Source of the DNA: Planctomycetota bacterium
GTDB taxonomy: Bacteria > Planctomycetota > Planctomycetia > Planctomycetales > Planctomycetaceae
Direction: 5' to 3'
NCBI GenBank assembly: GCA_003388505.1
Contig: QQVO01000003.1
Coordinates: 44,126-108,125, forward strand
Length of the DNA: 64,000 bases
A program made the translations under genes and the position numbers. A model generated the notes under the pieces. That model was given only the letters and a program-made list of their open reading frames with translations. It made no database searches and was not told the DNA's origin. Positions 28,795 through 40,215 of this stretch are shown here, in pieces (the stretch's first letter is position 1; each line of letters begins with the position of its first letter).

Positions 28795-30063
28795 ATGACA
28801 GCGCAGCACACCATCTCCCGCCGAAAACTGCTGGCCGGAACGACGGCGGCTTTGGCCGCGAGCCCCCTGCGCAACGCGCTGTTCGCCGACGGACCGCAGC
28901 CGCCGGCCCCCAAGCCGGTGGCTGCGGTCGCCACCGTGTGGTTTCCCGGATCCCACGCTGATGTTCTGCTCGGCAAGATATTGGAAGGCTGGGAGCAGGA
29001 CGGAGGACCGGGTCCGGCGCTGCGACTGGAATCGCTTTACGTCGAGCAGTTTCCGAAAAACGACCAGGCGCGCGGCATGGCCGAGAAGCACGGCGTGCCG
29101 ATATTTGAATCGATTCAAGAGGCAGTCACGGTCGGGGGGAATTCGGTGCCGGTCGAGGGCGTCATCAGCATCGGCGAGCACGGGAGTTACCCCGTCAACG
29201 AAAAGGGGCAGACGCTCTATCCCCGCCGCCGTTTCTTCGAAGAGATTACGGACGTCTTTCAAAAGCACGGCCGCGTCGTACCGGTGTTCAGCGACAAGCA
29301 CCCCGGGCCTCTCTGGGAAGACGCGAAATGGATGTATGACCGCGCCGTGCAGATGGAAGTCCCGTTCATGGCCGGGTCGTCGCTCCCGCTCACCTATCGA
29401 AATCCGGAGCTTGAGGTTCCGATGGGATGCGAAATCGAGGCGGCGGTGGGGATCGGTTACAGCGGCCTCGACATCTACGGCTTCCATGCGCTGGAATCCT
29501 TCCAATGCCTCGTGGAGCGACGCGCGAATGCCGAGCGCGGAGTCGAATCGGTGCAGTGTCTGGAGGGAGCGGACGTCTGGCGGACCGTTGATGCAGGAAC
29601 GGTTTCACGCGAACTGTTTGAAGCGGCCCTGAAAGTCGTCCCCCGCATCGGCGATCGCGAAATCCGAGACGATCCGCACGCGACGCTGTTCCTGTTCCGC
29701 TACCGGGACGGGTTGCAGGGGGCGATCTTCATGTTGTCGACCGTGAGTCGGGGTTCCGTCGCTCTCAAAGTGAAGGGGAAGCAGGAACTGCAGGCAACGA
29801 TGTTTGAAGAGCGGTGGGAGCCGGCCGTTCCACACTTCGCGTACCTGTTGAAGGCCATCGAACGGATGGTGCACACAGGGAAACCGAGCTATCCGGTGGA
29901 ACGGACCCTGCTGACCAGCGGCATTCTTGACCGCGCGCTGACCTCGCGCGTGCAGGACGGCGAGCGGTTGGAGACGCCGGAACTCGAGATCGCGTATCAG
30001 CCGGTCGATTATCCGCATGCTCCGCAGCCCGATCTAAGCTCAGATCCGTCGGCTGCGTTGTAG
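28795..30063 (+). CDS. Tat-exported protein of unknown function, oxidoreductase-like
   Basis: 422 residues. A twin-arginine signal is seen at the N-terminus ([17 protein letters not shown]). The mature part starts with [24 protein letters not shown], similar in style to the first strand and helix of planctomycete Gfo/Idh/MocA-like proteins, but without a clear GxGxxG. Other segments: [40 protein letters not shown] and [13 protein letters not shown]. It starts 12 bp after the SpoIIM gene, so they may be co-transcribed. Enzyme activity cannot be assigned. Confidence 0.7.
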   Translation: MTAQHTISRRKLLAGTTAALAASPLRNALFADGPQPPAPKPVAAVATVWFPGSHADVLLGKILEGWEQDGGPGPALRLESLYVEQFPKNDQARGMAEKHGVPIFESIQEAVTVGGNSVPVEGVISIGEHGSYPVNEKGQTLYPRRRFFEEITDVFQKHGRVVPVFSDKHPGPLWEDAKWMYDRAVQMEVPFMAGSSLPLTYRNPELEVPMGCEIEAAVGIGYSGLDIYGFHALESFQCLVERRANAERGVESVQCLEGADVWRTVDAGTVSRELFEAALKVVPRIGDREIRDDPHATLFLFRYRDGLQGAIFMLSTVSRGSVALKVKGKQELQATMFEERWEPAVPHFAYLLKAIERMVHTGKPSYPVERTLLTSGILDRALTSRVQDGERLETPELEIAYQPVDYPHAPQPDLSSDPSAAL

Positions 30064-30069
30064 CAAGGC

Positions 30070-30088
30070 CCGGGCTCAGTGAGCCCGG
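30070..30088. repeat. Perfect palindrome after the Tat-exported protein gene
   Basis: CCGGGCTCA-G-TGAGCCCGG, a 9-bp perfect stem, 6 bp after the stop codon at 30063. No T-tract follows. It may be a terminator-like or dispersed repeat element. Confidence 0.6.
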
Positions 30089-30201
30089 CTACAGTGGAGG
30101 AATTATGACACTCGTCGTCAGCTTGTGCGGGAACTTCCATTCGGACGCATTCGCTTTCGGTGTTCGCAAATAGAAGTTGAGAAACGAGCGAGCGCGACTC
30201 A

Positions 30202-30747
30202 TTAATCGAAGGAGCCGCCGCCGTAGTCGAGTGATGCGTTGTACGAGATCTGATCGTCGATCACGTCGTGGAGTTGGTCCTGGTGGGCGAGGTGATCCTG
30301 CAGGTTGTCGTACTGCATCTGATCGTAGGCGATGTCGTCCTGCTCCCATTCCTGTGACGGATCAGTCGCCGCCACGGACGGGAGTATGCCTTCCGAGGCT
30401 CCGCCCGTGAGACCAGGCTGTCCGCCAGCGGGCAGGCCGTTCGCTCTGGCCTGTCGCATGGCCATCCCCACGACGGGCCCGGCGGCAACGACGGCGCCGA
30501 CCACCGCTCCGATTTTCGTCGCCCGTTTCACGTCAGCGGCCGAAGTCTCACGGCCGGTCCATTCGCTGCAGGTCTGAGCGAGTTTCTCAGCCGCGGCGTC
30601 AAATCGCTGAGTCGCCTTCCGCTTCCAGGCGCCGGACTTTTCTGCGGCGGCCCCGAAGAATTCGCGGGAGATCTGTTTCGCCGATTCAAGATCGGCGGAG
30701 CCGTCAGCGGAATTCGCGGCCGATGCCAGTTTCTGCAGCCAGTTCAT
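30202..30747 (-). CDS. Hypothetical protein with glycine/alanine membrane-like segment and acidic tail
   Basis: 181 residues from the ATG at 30747, with AGGAG upstream. A helical charged N-terminal half (NWLQKLASAANSAD, FFGAAAEKSGAWKRKATQRFDAA) precedes a hydrophobic stretch IGAVVGAVVAAGPVVGMAM. The C-terminus is rich in Asp, Gln and Tyr (DPSQEWEQDDIAYDQMQYDN). No family was recognised. It may be a small membrane-associated protein. It reads away from the DUF1571 gene region. Confidence 0.55.
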   Translation of the reverse strand: MNWLQKLASAANSADGSADLESAKQISREFFGAAAEKSGAWKRKATQRFDAAAEKLAQTCSEWTGRETSAADVKRATKIGAVVGAVVAAGPVVGMAMRQARANGLPAGGQPGLTGGASEGILPSVAATDPSQEWEQDDIAYDQMQYDNLQDHLAHQDQLHDVIDDQISYNASLDYGGGSFD

Positions 30748-30943
30748 GGGTATTCTCCTGTCTTGGCGTCTGTCCACAGTTTGCAGCGGACGGATGCGCA
30801 GTGTGTTACAGGAGGGTTACAAAAAACCTGTCGTTACGCCCGAATTCCGAGGTGTCATCGATTCACCCCAGCGACGCCCGTTCCCAATCGGACATTCGGG
30901 GACGAGGGGATGCGAGAAAGCCTCGCGAATGTTGTAGTCGGTG

Positions 30944-31804
30944 CTATCTGCGGAAGGCGTAGGCTTCGTGCTCGGGTTTGAACTCGTCAGGGGCGAAGCC
31001 GGGGTTCATTTGCACATTCTGATAGTGATAGTGCTCGATCAACTCCTGCGGCGAGCCGTCTTCCTTCCAGCCGTCGGACGTGATCTGCAGCGGCATCGGA
31101 TTCTCGATGGTGAAATAGATCACGCACTTCGAGTAAACCGGCTGCAATTCGGGGGAATCGAACGTGATCGTGTACCGGAGGGTCGGCTGGCCGTCGAACT
31201 GGGCGGGTTCTGCCTCGCACCCGATTGCATCGATGTCCGGACAAGCGGAGAGGGCCTCTTTGGCGTTTCTGACGAGTTCGAGCATGCCGAGTTCGTAGAT
31301 CGGGTACCGCGAGTCTTCCATCGCCATACGGCTGGTCGGATCGAGCTTGATCGTGTTCCGGAAGAAGCCGCGCGAACGGCGGGCCAGCACCTTGCCGTCG
31401 TTCTCACCGTCGGCATACAACGCCTCCTGCCCGTCGTCGTCCTGCCACTTCATGTAGACGGCGAACGGGTCGTGACGAATCTTGATCGCAACCTGCTCGC
31501 GGTCCAGCAGTTCGCCGTCCTTGCGGACCTGGCGGATAAAGGTCGCCGTGTAACCTTCGGTGGACTGCAGATAGTCTTCCGCACGGTCCAGGAGCAGCCG
31601 GTATTCGTCCATGGGCGTCGCCGGTCGATCCGCCGCGGGAATCGCGTCGTCGGAAGTCACCGTCAACGAAGGCGCCACGGGCCGCAAGGTTGTGTGTTGA
31701 TTCGCCTGCGGAAGTTCCTGCGGAGCCGTCAGCCAGTGAAACGCGCCCGCCGCCGAGGCGAACACAACCATCCCGAAGATCGAGAGAATCTTCCAGTTCA
31801 GCAT
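30944..31804 (-). CDS. DUF1571 family exported protein
   Basis: 286 residues from the ATG at 31804; a TTG 33 bases upstream extends the frame. An N-terminal membrane anchor or signal (LNWKILSIFGMVVFASAAGAF) is followed by a linker and a LolA-like beta-rich domain: GYTATFIRQVRKDGELLDREQVAIKI, DPFAVYMKWQDDDGQEALY, SPELQPVYSKCVIYFTIENPMPLQI. DUF1571 proteins are common in planctomycetes and are thought to sit in the periplasm or envelope. Precise function is not known. Confidence 0.8.
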   Translation of the reverse strand: MLNWKILSIFGMVVFASAAGAFHWLTAPQELPQANQHTTLRPVAPSLTVTSDDAIPAADRPATPMDEYRLLLDRAEDYLQSTEGYTATFIRQVRKDGELLDREQVAIKIRHDPFAVYMKWQDDDGQEALYADGENDGKVLARRSRGFFRNTIKLDPTSRMAMEDSRYPIYELGMLELVRNAKEALSACPDIDAIGCEAEPAQFDGQPTLRYTITFDSPELQPVYSKCVIYFTIENPMPLQITSDGWKEDGSPQELIEHYHYQNVQMNPGFAPDEFKPEHEAYAFRR

Positions 31805-31994
31805 GAACCCACTTTCCGATTTCGGTTCGCGATTCAAGTCCCAGCCGCGAACGGCGCCCTGCGAATCGGAACGGACCTGTCCGGTACGGCTTCCCTGGAG
31901 TCCATCAGAGCATCCGACGCAACGGCTGGCAAGTCGGGTTGAGCCGGTTCCGTTCCCGGCGCGTCGGCTGCCGGTCTCACACTCGTTGCAACCG

Positions 31995-34900
31995 TCAATC
32001 TCGACCCGAAAACTGCTGCTTCACGAACTTCCGAAACGCCGGCTGCTGTAATTGTCCGGCGTCGTCCAACCGGATCCGGACGGCCTGCCGACCGTCGCTC
32101 CGCGGCACGATTTCGCGTTCGGCGCCGAACGAAGCGATCCGCCCCAGCGCAATCTCTCCGGGATCGGTCAGCAGCGTGAAGTCAACGCCTGCGCGGCGTT
32201 TGGTGTGGATCTGAACGCGCTTCTCTTCGGATCCGTTCTGGCGCACGTAGACGACCTGCTTGTTGGCCCAGTCGAATTCGGCCTCAGGACAGGACTGCTC
32301 GATGAGGCCGATCAGGTCTTCGAGGACTTCCGGCTCCCAAGCCACCCGCTTGTGGCTTGGGAATCCCTTGCGAGAGAGGTGCCACTTGCGTCCCAGCACC
32401 TTCCAGGGCGTGACGTCCGCGGCTGAAGTGCCTGTCGACTCGACGCGCTTCAAATAGGCTCGCGCCGCCTGATCGAGAAACTCCCGGAATTCCGGTGTAT
32501 CGATCTCCCGCTTCCAGTGCACGTCGAGCATGATTTCCTGAAACGGTCCCTTGCGGTTCTTGATCCGCAGGCGCTCGCCGCGGCCGTAGACGGGGAGTTC
32601 GTCGATGTCGTCGACACTCGTGAGTGAAAGCCGCTGTTTCAACTGCTCGGCGTCGAACGTTTTCTTCGGCACGCGGAAATAGAGGCGGAGCAGCCATTCG
32701 TCGCCGGTGAGGGCGTGCAGGAACCAACCGGTTCCGGCTTTCTTATCGGCCGTGATCTCGACGGTGGACTGGTCGTTCCAATTCGCCGGTTTGAGACCGT
32801 CCTGCTCCGCCAGCAGATCGGCCACGTATTCCAGGGCGCTGCCTTCCCACCTTGTCGGTTTTCCGTTTCGCGCCGGGCGTTGTTGCGTGTGCCACTTTCG
32901 ACCGTCGACTTTCCAGGGCACATCACTGTCCTTGCCGACCTCTTTGAGTTCGACGTCACCCGACCGCTTCTTCGCCGCCTGCTGGGCGCTGAAGACTTCG
33001 ATGTCGCCCCGCGCGCCCTCTGCGAGGACCGGCGCCAGCAGTTCGGCGGTGTATGACCGCAGCCCGTTGCCGTTCGATCGGGCGACGACTTCCTCGGGAG
33101 TGCCGGTCGCGACAATGCGTCCGCCGTCGACTCCCGCCTCAGGGCCGAGATCGACGATCCAGTCGGCAATCTTGATCACGTCGAGATTGTGCTCGACGAC
33201 GACGACTGTATTGCCCTGCTCCACCAGACTGCCCAGAACGCTGAGGAGTTTGGCGATGTCGTCGAAATGCAGCCCGGTGGTCGGCTCGTCGAGGAGGTAG
33301 AGCGTCTGCCCGCCGTGCGGACGCGCCAGTTCGGCGGCCAGCTTGACGCGTTGGGCTTCTCCGCCGGACAGTGTGGGCGCCGCTTGCCCAAGCGTGAGGT
33401 AATCCAGCCCGATGGCGGCCAGCGTCGCCAGGTGAGCCCGAATCTTGGGAATGTTGCCGAACAACTCGAGCGCCTGTCCGATCGACATTTCCAAGACATC
33501 GGCGATCGAGTGGCCGCGGAACTTGACCGCCAGCGTCTCCTGGTTGAAGCGTTTGCCGCGGCAGGTGTCGCATTCGACCCACACGTCGGGCAGGAAGTGC
33601 ATTTCGATTTTCTTCTGCCCCATTCCCTCGCAGTCTTCGCAGCGGCCGCCGGGCCGGTTGAAGGAAAACCGGCCGGGACGATAGCCCCGCACGCGCGCAT
33701 CCGGGACGCGCGAGAAGAGTTCCCGAATCAGTTCGAACACGCCGGTGTAGGTGGCGGGGTTGGAGGCAGGCGTCGACCCGAGCGGCTGCTGGTCGACAAC
33801 GATCAGCTTGTTGAGATGTTCCACGCCGCGCAGTTCCCCGAACGGTCCCGGCGCCTCACCGGAACGATTCAGCCTGCGGGCAACGGCGCGGGCGAGCGTC
33901 TCTTCGACGAGGGAACTCTTGCCGGAGCCGGAGAGTCCGGTGACACAGGTGAGCGCACCGAGCGGAATTCGCAAGTCAACTCCCCGCAGGTTGTGGTGCC
34001 GGCAGTCAGTCAGTGTGAGCCAGTTGCCGGTGGGGGTCTCGTAGACCTGCGAGACATCTTCGCGATCCGGAGATTCCATCCGATTGACGCGTCGCTGCTT
34101 CGGAATCGGAATGGAGCGCTGGCCGGAGAGATACGCGCCGGTCAACGAGGATTTCCCGCGGCGGGCGATCTGCCGGGGCGTCCCGTCGCTGACGACCAGG
34201 CCGCCGAATCGCCCCGCGCCGGGGCCGAAGTCATACAGGCGATCGGCCGATTCGAGGACTTCGCGATCGTGTTCGACTAGGACCACCGTGTTGCCGATGT
34301 CCCGCAGCTTGTGCAGCGCTTCGATCAGCCGTCCGTTGTCGCGCGGATGCAGTCCGATCGTCGGCTCGTCCAGGACGTAGAGAACCCCGGTGAGCGCCCG
34401 CCCGATCTGCCCGGCCAGGCGGATGCGTTGCGACTCGCCTCCGGAAAGAGTCGGCATCGATCGGTCGAGTGACAGATAGTGCAGACCGACGTCGACCAGA
34501 AATGTCAGCCGGTGGATCGCCTCGTGCAACAATTCACCCGCCACCTGCTGACCACTGCGATCGAGCTTGATCGCGTTGAGGAACTCGAGCGTCTCTCCCA
34601 GCGGAAGCCGGCAGAGGTGCGGGAGCGTGGTGTCGTTGAGCCTGACAGCCGCTGAGTCGTCGCGAATCCGGTCGCCGTGGCAGACGCTGCAGTCCGTCTC
34701 GCCGACCAGGTGCATCAGTTGCTGCCGTGCGGCATAAGAGACACGGGAGGCCTCTTCAATCGCTGGGTAGAGGCCCTTGTACTGAATATTGAAAGTCGAG
34801 GGTCGAGAGTCGAGAGGAGCGTCAACATCGCTCTTGACTCTCGACTCTTGACTCTCGACCCGGATCCACCGATCGCCCGTTCCATACAGAATCACCCGCT

Positions 34901-37900
34901 GATGCCGGGGATCGAGCTGGTAGAAGGGCGTATCGAGCGGGAGCCCGAGATCGCGGTTGAGGGCCGCCAGAATCTGGTGGAACAGCGCGTTCTGTTCGGG
35001 ATCAGGCCACGCGGCGACGGCCCCTTCGCGGAGTGTCAGGTTCGGGTTGGGAATCAGCGCGGCGATGTTCGTGCCGCGCTCAACGCCGAGCCCTTCACAA
35101 GCCGGGCACCAGCCGAGCGGGCTGTTGAAGGAAAAGTGCTGCGGCGTCAGTTCTTCGAAGATTCGCTGCGAATCGGCCGGGCAGGTGGGACAGGAATAGT
35201 GCAGACTCATGCGGTCGACCCGCCACTCCTCCTCCGGGATCTCGGAATCGCTGTGCAGCAGATGCACCACCCCCTTGCCCAGATCGAGCGCCGCTTCCAT
35301 CGAGTCGGCGATGCGGCCCCGTGAGCGGGGTTCGACCTTGATCCGGTCGACGACGACCTCGATCTCGTGCCTCCGCTTCTGATCGATCTCGGGAACGTCT
35401 TCGATGAGGTGCGTCGTGCCGTCGATCCGGACCCGCAGGAACCCTTGCGAGGCGATCCGCTGCCAGAGTGCGGCGAAGTCCTGTCCGACGGGCGGATCAA
35501 GCGGCGCGGCGACGATCAGTCGCGTGCCATTGGGGTGAGACATGACGCGGTCTACGATTTCATCGGTCGTCTGCCGGCTGACGGGGCTGCCGCAATCGGG
35601 GCAGTGCGGTTGTCCAAGCCGGGCATAGAGCACCCGCAGGTAGTCGTAGATTTCGGTCACCGTGCCGACGGTGGAGCGCGGCGTACTGCCGACCGTCTTC
35701 TGTTCGATGGCGATCGCGGGGGAAAGCCCCTGGATGTGGTCCAGCTTCGGCTTGGGCATCTGGCCCAGAAACTGCCGGGCGTAAGCGGAGAGCGATTCGA
35801 CGTACCGTCGCTGCCCCTCGGCATAGAGCGTGTCCATCGCCAGCGACGACTTCCCCGATCCGCTGGGGCCGCAGAAAACGCTCATCCGATCGCGGGGAAT
35901 CGTGACGTCGATGTGCTGCAGGTTGTGCTGGGCGGCGCCGCGGATCAGGATTTCGGTATCGCCCGTCCGGGACGCAGTCCGCGCTTTCGTCGTCTTCTTG
36001 CCAACCCGTTTACGTTTCGCACTTCGCCGCCTGAGAGCCTCCTTCAAAGCCTGACCGGTATACGATTGTTGGCAGCCTGCAACCTCTTCAGGCGATCCCT
36101 CGATGACGAGCGAACCGCCGCCCGCGCCCCCTTCGGGACCGAGATCGATGATCCAGTCGGCCGTCTTCAGGACGTCGAGATTGTGTTCGACCACGATCAC
36201 CGTATTGCCGGCGTCGACGAACCCGTGCAGCACCTCCAGCAGTTTCTCAACGTCCGCGAAATGCAGTCCGGTTGTCGGCTCATCCAGCAGATAAACCGTC
36301 CGACCGGTCGACCGCTTGCCCAGTTCGCGGGCCAGCTTGATCCGTTGCGCCTCCCCGCCGGAGAGCGTGGGGGACGGTTGGCCGAGCTTGAGGTAATCAA
36401 GGCCGACGTCGTGCAGCGTCTGCAGCAGGGCTGCGATCTTCGGTTGATTCTGAAAGTGGTCGAGCGCTTCCTGGACATCCATTTCCAGAACCTCGGCGAT
36501 GCTCTTCTCTTTGTAGCGGACTTCGAGCGTCTCGTGGTTGAACCGCTTGCTTTCGCAGACGGGGCAGGGGACCCAGATGTCGGCGAGAAAGTCCATTTCG
36601 AGCTTTGTCGCGCCGTGTCCTTCGCACGCTTCGCAGCGGCCGCCGGGGACGTTGAAGCTGAACCGGCCCGGCTTGTACCCGCGCATCTTCGACTGCGGCA
36701 GCTTCGCGTACAGCGCGCGGATCTCATCCAGCAGCTTGACGTACGTCGCCGGATTGGAGCGCGGCGTGCGTCCGATGGGGGACTGGTCGATGTCGATCGC
36801 CTTGTCGATATGCTGAAGTCCGTTGATCCGGGTGTGGGCCCCCGGATTCCCCTTGCCGCCGTTGACGTCGCGGCGCAGGGCCTGCCAGAGGATGTCGTTC
36901 ACCAGCGAGCTTTTTCCTGAACCGCTCACGCCGGTGACGCAGATGAACGTCCCCAGCGGAAACTCGACGTCGACGTTTTGCAAGTTGTTGTGCCGCGCGT
37001 TGACGACTTTCAGCTTCGCTTTGCCCGGCGAGCGGCGCTCAGTGGGAATTGGAATCGACTTCCTGCCCGACAGGTAAGCGCCGGTTTCACTCCGCTCGGC
37101 TGCAATAATGTCCCGTCCCGTGCCCTGCGCAACGACCTCTCCACCGCGGACGCCCGGTCCCGGCCCGAAGTCGACGATGTGATCGGCGGCCCGCATCGTC
37201 TCTTCATCGTGCTCGACGACAATCACGGTGTTCCCCTGGTCGCGGAGATCGCAGAGCGATTCGAGCAGCAGGGCGTTATCGCGGGGGTGAAGGCCGATGG
37301 AAGGCTCGTCCAGGATGTAGACGACGCCCACGAGGCCGCAGCCGATCTGCCCGGCGAGACGAATTCGCTGCGATTCACCGCCGGAGAGCGTCGGCGCGGT
37401 GCGGTCGAGCGAGAGGTAATCGAGACCGCAGCGAAGCAGGAACCCCAGCCGGCCCCGGATCTCCTTCAATGCTTCTTCGGCGATGAACTGCTGTGTTTCG
37501 TCGAGAACCAGCGAGTCGAAGAAACGGACGGCGTCGGCAACCGGGAGGGCGCACACTTCCGGGAGGGTCAACGTACCGCACGCAGGCTGTGCGCGCCGCC
37601 TCGATCGGCCATTGCGTCCGGAGGAACGCACGCTGGCAGCGTCCGCGACGGACGGCGGTGCGGATTCGCTCGTGATGCGGACGTTGCGGGCCTGTGGATT
37701 CAGCCGTGTGCCGTGACAGCTCGTGCATTCGACGGTGTCCATGTACTTTTCGAGCTGCCGCCGCCGCATCGGATTGCGGGCCTTGCGGTAGTCGTCGAGC
37801 AGGTTGGTGAGATAACCGGACCAGGTTCCGCCGTGCTTCCACGTCCCGCCGGAATGCCGCCACGAAAACGTAATGTGCCGGTCGCCCATCCCGTGGAGAA

Positions 37901-39023
37901 AGAGCTGTTTCGCCTCCTCCGGCAACTCCGCCCAGGGCGTTTTGAGAAACGAATCCTCCGGCAATCCGCAGTCCTGCTCGATGGCGTTCGCCACCCCCTT
38001 GAAGATGTGCCGCCGCCAGCGGCCGACCTTGCGGAACGAACCGAGCAGCGCGAGGCAGCCCTTTGAGATTGACTTCGACTCATCAGCGATCATCCGCTCC
38101 AGCACGAACTCGTGCCGCAATCCGAGACCGTTGCAGTCGACGCACATGCCGAGCGGGCTGTTGAAACTGAACAGTTGCGGCGAGGGAGGTTCATAGCTGA
38201 TCCCGCAGGGGGCGCAGGCATAGTTGGCGGAGTAGAGTTGAGGGCCAAGCGTCGAGAGCCGAGAGTCGAGAGCGCTCTGTCCCTTGTCCCTTGGCTCTTG
38301 GCCCTCAGCCGGAATCACGAGCAGCGTCCCGCCGCTGAGACGCACTGCGGTCTCGATTGCTTCGGAAAGTCTCGAACGGACGCCCTCCCCCATGACGAGT
38401 CGATCGACGATCACTTCGATCGTGTGTTTGAAGTGCTTCTTGAGACCCAGATCGTCCGAAAGCGAGACGACCTCGCCGTCGACGCGCGCTCTGAGAAATC
38501 CTTTCTTGAGCAGGTCGGCGAACAGGTCGCGGAATTCGCCCTTCTGCTGCTGGATGATCGGCGCGAGCACTTGGAACTTCGTGCCGTCTGGCAGGGCGCA
38601 GATGCTTTCGAGGATCTGGTCGGTCGATTGAGCGGCGATCGGCCGGCCGCAGTTGGCGCAATGACCCTGCCCGACGCGGGCGAAGAGCACGCGGAGGTAG
38701 TCGTAGATTTCCGTAATCGTGCCGACGGTGCTCCGCGGATTCCGCGAGGTCACCTTCTGCTGGATCGAAATCGACGGCGCGAGGCCGGAGATCGAGTCGA
38801 CGTCCGGCTTGGGCATCTGGCCGAGGAACTGCCGGGCGTAAGTTGAAAGCGATTCAACGTAACGCCGTTGTCCTTCGGCGAAGAGCGTGTCGAAGGCGAG
38901 CGAACTCTTGCCCGAGCCGCTCACCCCCGTCATGACGATCAGTTTGTTTCGAGGCAGCGTCAGATCGACGCCGCGCAAGTTGTGCTCGCGCGCACCGCGA
39001 ATAACAATGTCCGAAGCAGCCAT
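31995..39023 (-). CDS. uvrA: UvrA tandem fusion: two complete UvrA copies plus a repeated C-terminal domain
   Basis: 2342 residues from the ATG at 39023, over twice the usual 940. UvrA finds DNA damage and loads UvrB in nucleotide excision repair. Copy 1 is about 1-1010 and copy 2 about 1019-1965, each with two ABC ATPase domains. Walker A motifs lie at 33-40 (GVSGSGKS), near 696, near 1049 (GPSGSGKS) and near 1693. LSGGE signatures and the two zinc modules per copy are present, for example [13 protein letters not shown]...CPVC, CPDCG and CEDCEGMG...CDTC. After about 2000 there is an unassigned extension with two similar domains, starting [10 protein letters not shown] (about 2033) and [10 protein letters not shown] (about 2204). 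Three in-frame palindromic insertions interrupt the UvrA parts (see separate entries). Tandem UvrA is also known from Chlamydia, another PVC lineage. Confidence 0.97.
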   Translation of the reverse strand: MAASDIVIRGAREHNLRGVDLTLPRNKLIVMTGVSGSGKSSLAFDTLFAEGQRRYVESLSTYARQFLGQMPKPDVDSISGLAPSISIQQKVTSRNPRSTVGTITEIYDYLRVLFARVGQGHCANCGRPIAAQSTDQILESICALPDGTKFQVLAPIIQQQKGEFRDLFADLLKKGFLRARVDGEVVSLSDDLGLKKHFKHTIEVIVDRLVMGEGVRSRLSEAIETAVRLSGGTLLVIPAEGQEPRDKGQSALDSRLSTLGPQLYSANYACAPCGISYEPPSPQLFSFNSPLGMCVDCNGLGLRHEFVLERMIADESKSISKGCLALLGSFRKVGRWRRHIFKGVANAIEQDCGLPEDSFLKTPWAELPEEAKQLFLHGMGDRHITFSWRHSGGTWKHGGTWSGYLTNLLDDYRKARNPMRRRQLEKYMDTVECTSCHGTRLNPQARNVRITSESAPPSVADAASVRSSGRNGRSRRRAQPACGTLTLPEVCALPVADAVRFFDSLVLDETQQFIAEEALKEIRGRLGFLLRCGLDYLSLDRTAPTLSGGESQRIRLAGQIGCGLVGVVYILDEPSIGLHPRDNALLLESLCDLRDQGNTVIVVEHDEETMRAADHIVDFGPGPGVRGGEVVAQGTGRDIIAAERSETGAYLSGRKSIPIPTERRSPGKAKLKVVNARHNNLQNVDVEFPLGTFICVTGVSGSGKSSLVNDILWQALRRDVNGGKGNPGAHTRINGLQHIDKAIDIDQSPIGRTPRSNPATYVKLLDEIRALYAKLPQSKMRGYKPGRFSFNVPGGRCEACEGHGATKLEMDFLADIWVPCPVCESKRFNHETLEVRYKEKSIAEVLEMDVQEALDHFQNQPKIAALLQTLHDVGLDYLKLGQPSPTLSGGEAQRIKLARELGKRSTGRTVYLLDEPTTGLHFADVEKLLEVLHGFVDAGNTVIVVEHNLDVLKTADWIIDLGPEGGAGGGSLVIEGSPEEVAGCQQSYTGQALKEALRRRSAKRKRVGKKTTKARTASRTGDTEILIRGAAQHNLQHIDVTIPRDRMSVFCGPSGSGKSSLAMDTLYAEGQRRYVESLSAYARQFLGQMPKPKLDHIQGLSPAIAIEQKTVGSTPRSTVGTVTEIYDYLRVLYARLGQPHCPDCGSPVSRQTTDEIVDRVMSHPNGTRLIVAAPLDPPVGQDFAALWQRIASQGFLRVRIDGTTHLIEDVPEIDQKRRHEIEVVVDRIKVEPRSRGRIADSMEAALDLGKGVVHLLHSDSEIPEEEWRVDRMSLHYSCPTCPADSQRIFEELTPQHFSFNSPLGWCPACEGLGVERGTNIAALIPNPNLTLREGAVAAWPDPEQNALFHQILAALNRDLGLPLDTPFYQLDPRHQRVILYGTGDRWIRVESQESRVKSDVDAPLDSRPSTFNIQYKGLYPAIEEASRVSYAARQQLMHLVGETDCSVCHGDRIRDDSAAVRLNDTTLPHLCRLPLGETLEFLNAIKLDRSGQQVAGELLHEAIHRLTFLVDVGLHYLSLDRSMPTLSGGESQRIRLAGQIGRALTGVLYVLDEPTIGLHPRDNGRLIEALHKLRDIGNTVVLVEHDREVLESADRLYDFGPGAGRFGGLVVSDGTPRQIARRGKSSLTGAYLSGQRSIPIPKQRRVNRMESPDREDVSQVYETPTGNWLTLTDCRHHNLRGVDLRIPLGALTCVTGLSGSGKSSLVEETLARAVARRLNRSGEAPGPFGELRGVEHLNKLIVVDQQPLGSTPASNPATYTGVFELIRELFSRVPDARVRGYRPGRFSFNRPGGRCEDCEGMGQKKIEMHFLPDVWVECDTCRGKRFNQETLAVKFRGHSIADVLEMSIGQALELFGNIPKIRAHLATLAAIGLDYLTLGQAAPTLSGGEAQRVKLAAELARPHGGQTLYLLDEPTTGLHFDDIAKLLSVLGSLVEQGNTVVVVEHNLDVIKIADWIVDLGPEAGVDGGRIVATGTPEEVVARSNGNGLRSYTAELLAPVLAEGARGDIEVFSAQQAAKKRSGDVELKEVGKDSDVPWKVDGRKWHTQQRPARNGKPTRWEGSALEYVADLLAEQDGLKPANWNDQSTVEITADKKAGTGWFLHALTGDEWLLRLYFRVPKKTFDAEQLKQRLSLTSVDDIDELPVYGRGERLRIKNRKGPFQEIMLDVHWKREIDTPEFREFLDQAARAYLKRVESTGTSAADVTPWKVLGRKWHLSRKGFPSHKRVAWEPEVLEDLIGLIEQSCPEAEFDWANKQVVYVRQNGSEEKRVQIHTKRRAGVDFTLLTDPGEIALGRIASFGAEREIVPRSDGRQAVRIRLDDAGQLQQPAFRKFVKQQFSGRD
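34795..34859. repeat. Palindromic in-frame insertion in uvrA copy 2
   Basis: 65-bp hairpin-forming element made of GTCGAG/CTCGAC-type units: left arm GTCGAGGGTCGAGAGTCGAG, right arm ending GACTCTTGACTCTCGAC. It encodes about residues 1388-1409 ([20 protein letters not shown]), a polar stretch absent at the matching place in copy 1 and in ordinary UvrA. Confidence 0.75.
37576..37663. repeat. Palindromic in-frame insertion in uvrA copy 1, second site
   Basis: About 88 bp bounded by CCGCAC (37576-37581) and GTGCGG (37658-37663), with an internal palindrome ACGCTG-G-CAGCGT. It encodes about residues 453-482 (Ser/Arg-rich, [20 protein letters not shown]). Copy 2 has no counterpart at this point. 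Confidence 0.65.
38240..38306. repeat. Palindromic in-frame insertion in uvrA copy 1, first site
   Basis: 67 bp with perfect 10-bp ends GAGGGCCAAG (38240-38249) and CTTGGCCCTC (38297-38306), and a central AGAGCGCTCT. It encodes about residues 239-261 ([20 protein letters not shown]), between the LLVIP strand and the YACAPCG zinc module, where ordinary UvrA has a short loop. Confidence 0.75.
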
Positions 39024-39174
39024 CCCCTGGCCGGTCCCCTGTCTGATTGTGCGAAAGCCCACGGTTTGTTCCGTGGGCTCTGGTGCGGTCTCTGGCGGAC
39101 GAAATTCGTTTCCGCTCCTCAGGCCGAATTATAGGCGGCCGGCCTGTCACCGACCAACGACCGCAACGCCCCGT

Positions 39175-39750
39175 ATGCCTCCTCGAAAATCCGCCGGAAA
39201 ACGCAAGATCCTCGCCGCAGGGCGGTTTCTCCAACTCGTCGATGAGGCAGGCTGGGAGTACGCCGAGCGGGTGGGAGTCACCGGAATCGTCGCCATTGTC
39301 CCGATCACGAGGGAGCAGGAGATCGTGCTGATCGAGCAGTATCGGCCTGCCGTTGGGATGCGGGTGATCGAAATTCCGGCGGGACTGGCGGGGGACCAGC
39401 CGGGCAGCGAGTCGGAAGCCTTCACCAAGGCAGCCCGGCGGGAACTGCTGGAAGAGACCGGCTACCGCGCCCACAAGCTGGAATTCCTGTTCCGCGGACC
39501 TCCTTCAGCCGGGATGTCGAGCGAGATGATCGACTTCTACCTGGCCAAAAACGTCCGCCGGGTCACGGACGGCGGCGGCGACGAACACGAGGAAATCCAA
39601 GTCCACGTCGTCCCGCTGGACGAGTGCGCCGAATGGCTGCGTAAAAAGGTCACGAAACGTCGCTGCATCGATCCGAAGGTGTATACGGGGCTGTTGTTTG
39701 CGATTGCGGCTGTGAGCGGCGGGCTTCAGGACGCGACTGTCCGAAGCTGA
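39175..39750 (+). CDS. Nudix hydrolase, ADP-ribose pyrophosphatase type
   Basis: 191 residues from the ATG at 39175; the frame is open to 38887, but that part is antisense to uvrA. The Nudix box is complete, with a G upstream of EAFTKAARRELLEETGY. EYAERVGVTGIVAIVPITREQEIVLIEQYRPAVG and the E-I-P-A-G-L motif match the ADP-ribose pyrophosphatase subgroup, which splits ADP-ribose to AMP and ribose 5-phosphate. It is divergent from uvrA with about 150 bp between start codons. Substrate is inferred from subgroup only. Confidence 0.88.
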   Translation: MPPRKSAGKRKILAAGRFLQLVDEAGWEYAERVGVTGIVAIVPITREQEIVLIEQYRPAVGMRVIEIPAGLAGDQPGSESEAFTKAARRELLEETGYRAHKLEFLFRGPPSAGMSSEMIDFYLAKNVRRVTDGGGDEHEEIQVHVVPLDECAEWLRKKVTKRRCIDPKVYTGLLFAIAAVSGGLQDATVRS

Positions 39751-39852
39751 ATTCAAGTTTTGTCTTGTTGAATCCCGGCAGAATCTCTGTTGCCAGACGA
39801 ATTGGCCCCGGACACGCGATAACTTGCCGCTTGAATCCCAGTGGACAGGGTG

Positions 39853-40215
39853 ATGAGATACTTGAAGGGTCATCGCGAGAACTACGGCGTTGCTTGTGCA
39901 GGTGACGAATGGGGAGCGTTCACGGTGTATCTCGAGATCGATGACCAACACGTGACACGACAGATCAACGAATATGAGCAAGGGCAGCTTCTCCGATACG
40001 ATCGATCCCATTGGTGCGACGATTTCGGATACATGTTCATCGGAAAGTTCAGCCGCAAGCAGAAAGCCACACGCGGTTACGAAGTCATCGATGTGGTCGA
40101 GTTCAACAAGAAGTGGCGGCAGGCTTTGCAGTCCGAATTGTGGACGGAGCAAGTTGGAAAAAGTCGCGTCGAACAATGGGGCACTTGGAGCGATCGAGTC
40201 AGCAGCGAAGCGTAA
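39853..40215 (+). CDS. Hypothetical protein, possibly DUF6881-like
   Basis: 120 residues from the ATG at 39853; a GTG 12 bases upstream is in frame. Pattern: MRYLKGHRENYG, FTVYLEIDDQHVTRQINEYEQGQ, LLRYDRSHWCDD and VIDVVEFNKKW. The start, the 'Y-x-E-I-D' strand and the final acidic/FNKKW helix recall small DUF6881-type proteins that often occur as immunity-like genes. No toxin-like neighbour is seen. Similarity is from memory and weak. Confidence 0.55.
   Translation: MRYLKGHRENYGVACAGDEWGAFTVYLEIDDQHVTRQINEYEQGQLLRYDRSHWCDDFGYMFIGKFSRKQKATRGYEVIDVVEFNKKWRQALQSELWTEQVGKSRVEQWGTWSDRVSSEA

Noticed and set aside
30070..30088. Rho-independent terminator
   Set aside because: The palindrome is strong, but no T-run follows; kept as a repeat only.
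35367..36920. Long open frame on the + strand inside uvrA (517 codons)
   Set aside because: It is antisense to the well-conserved double UvrA and results from GC-rich codon use; no family features.
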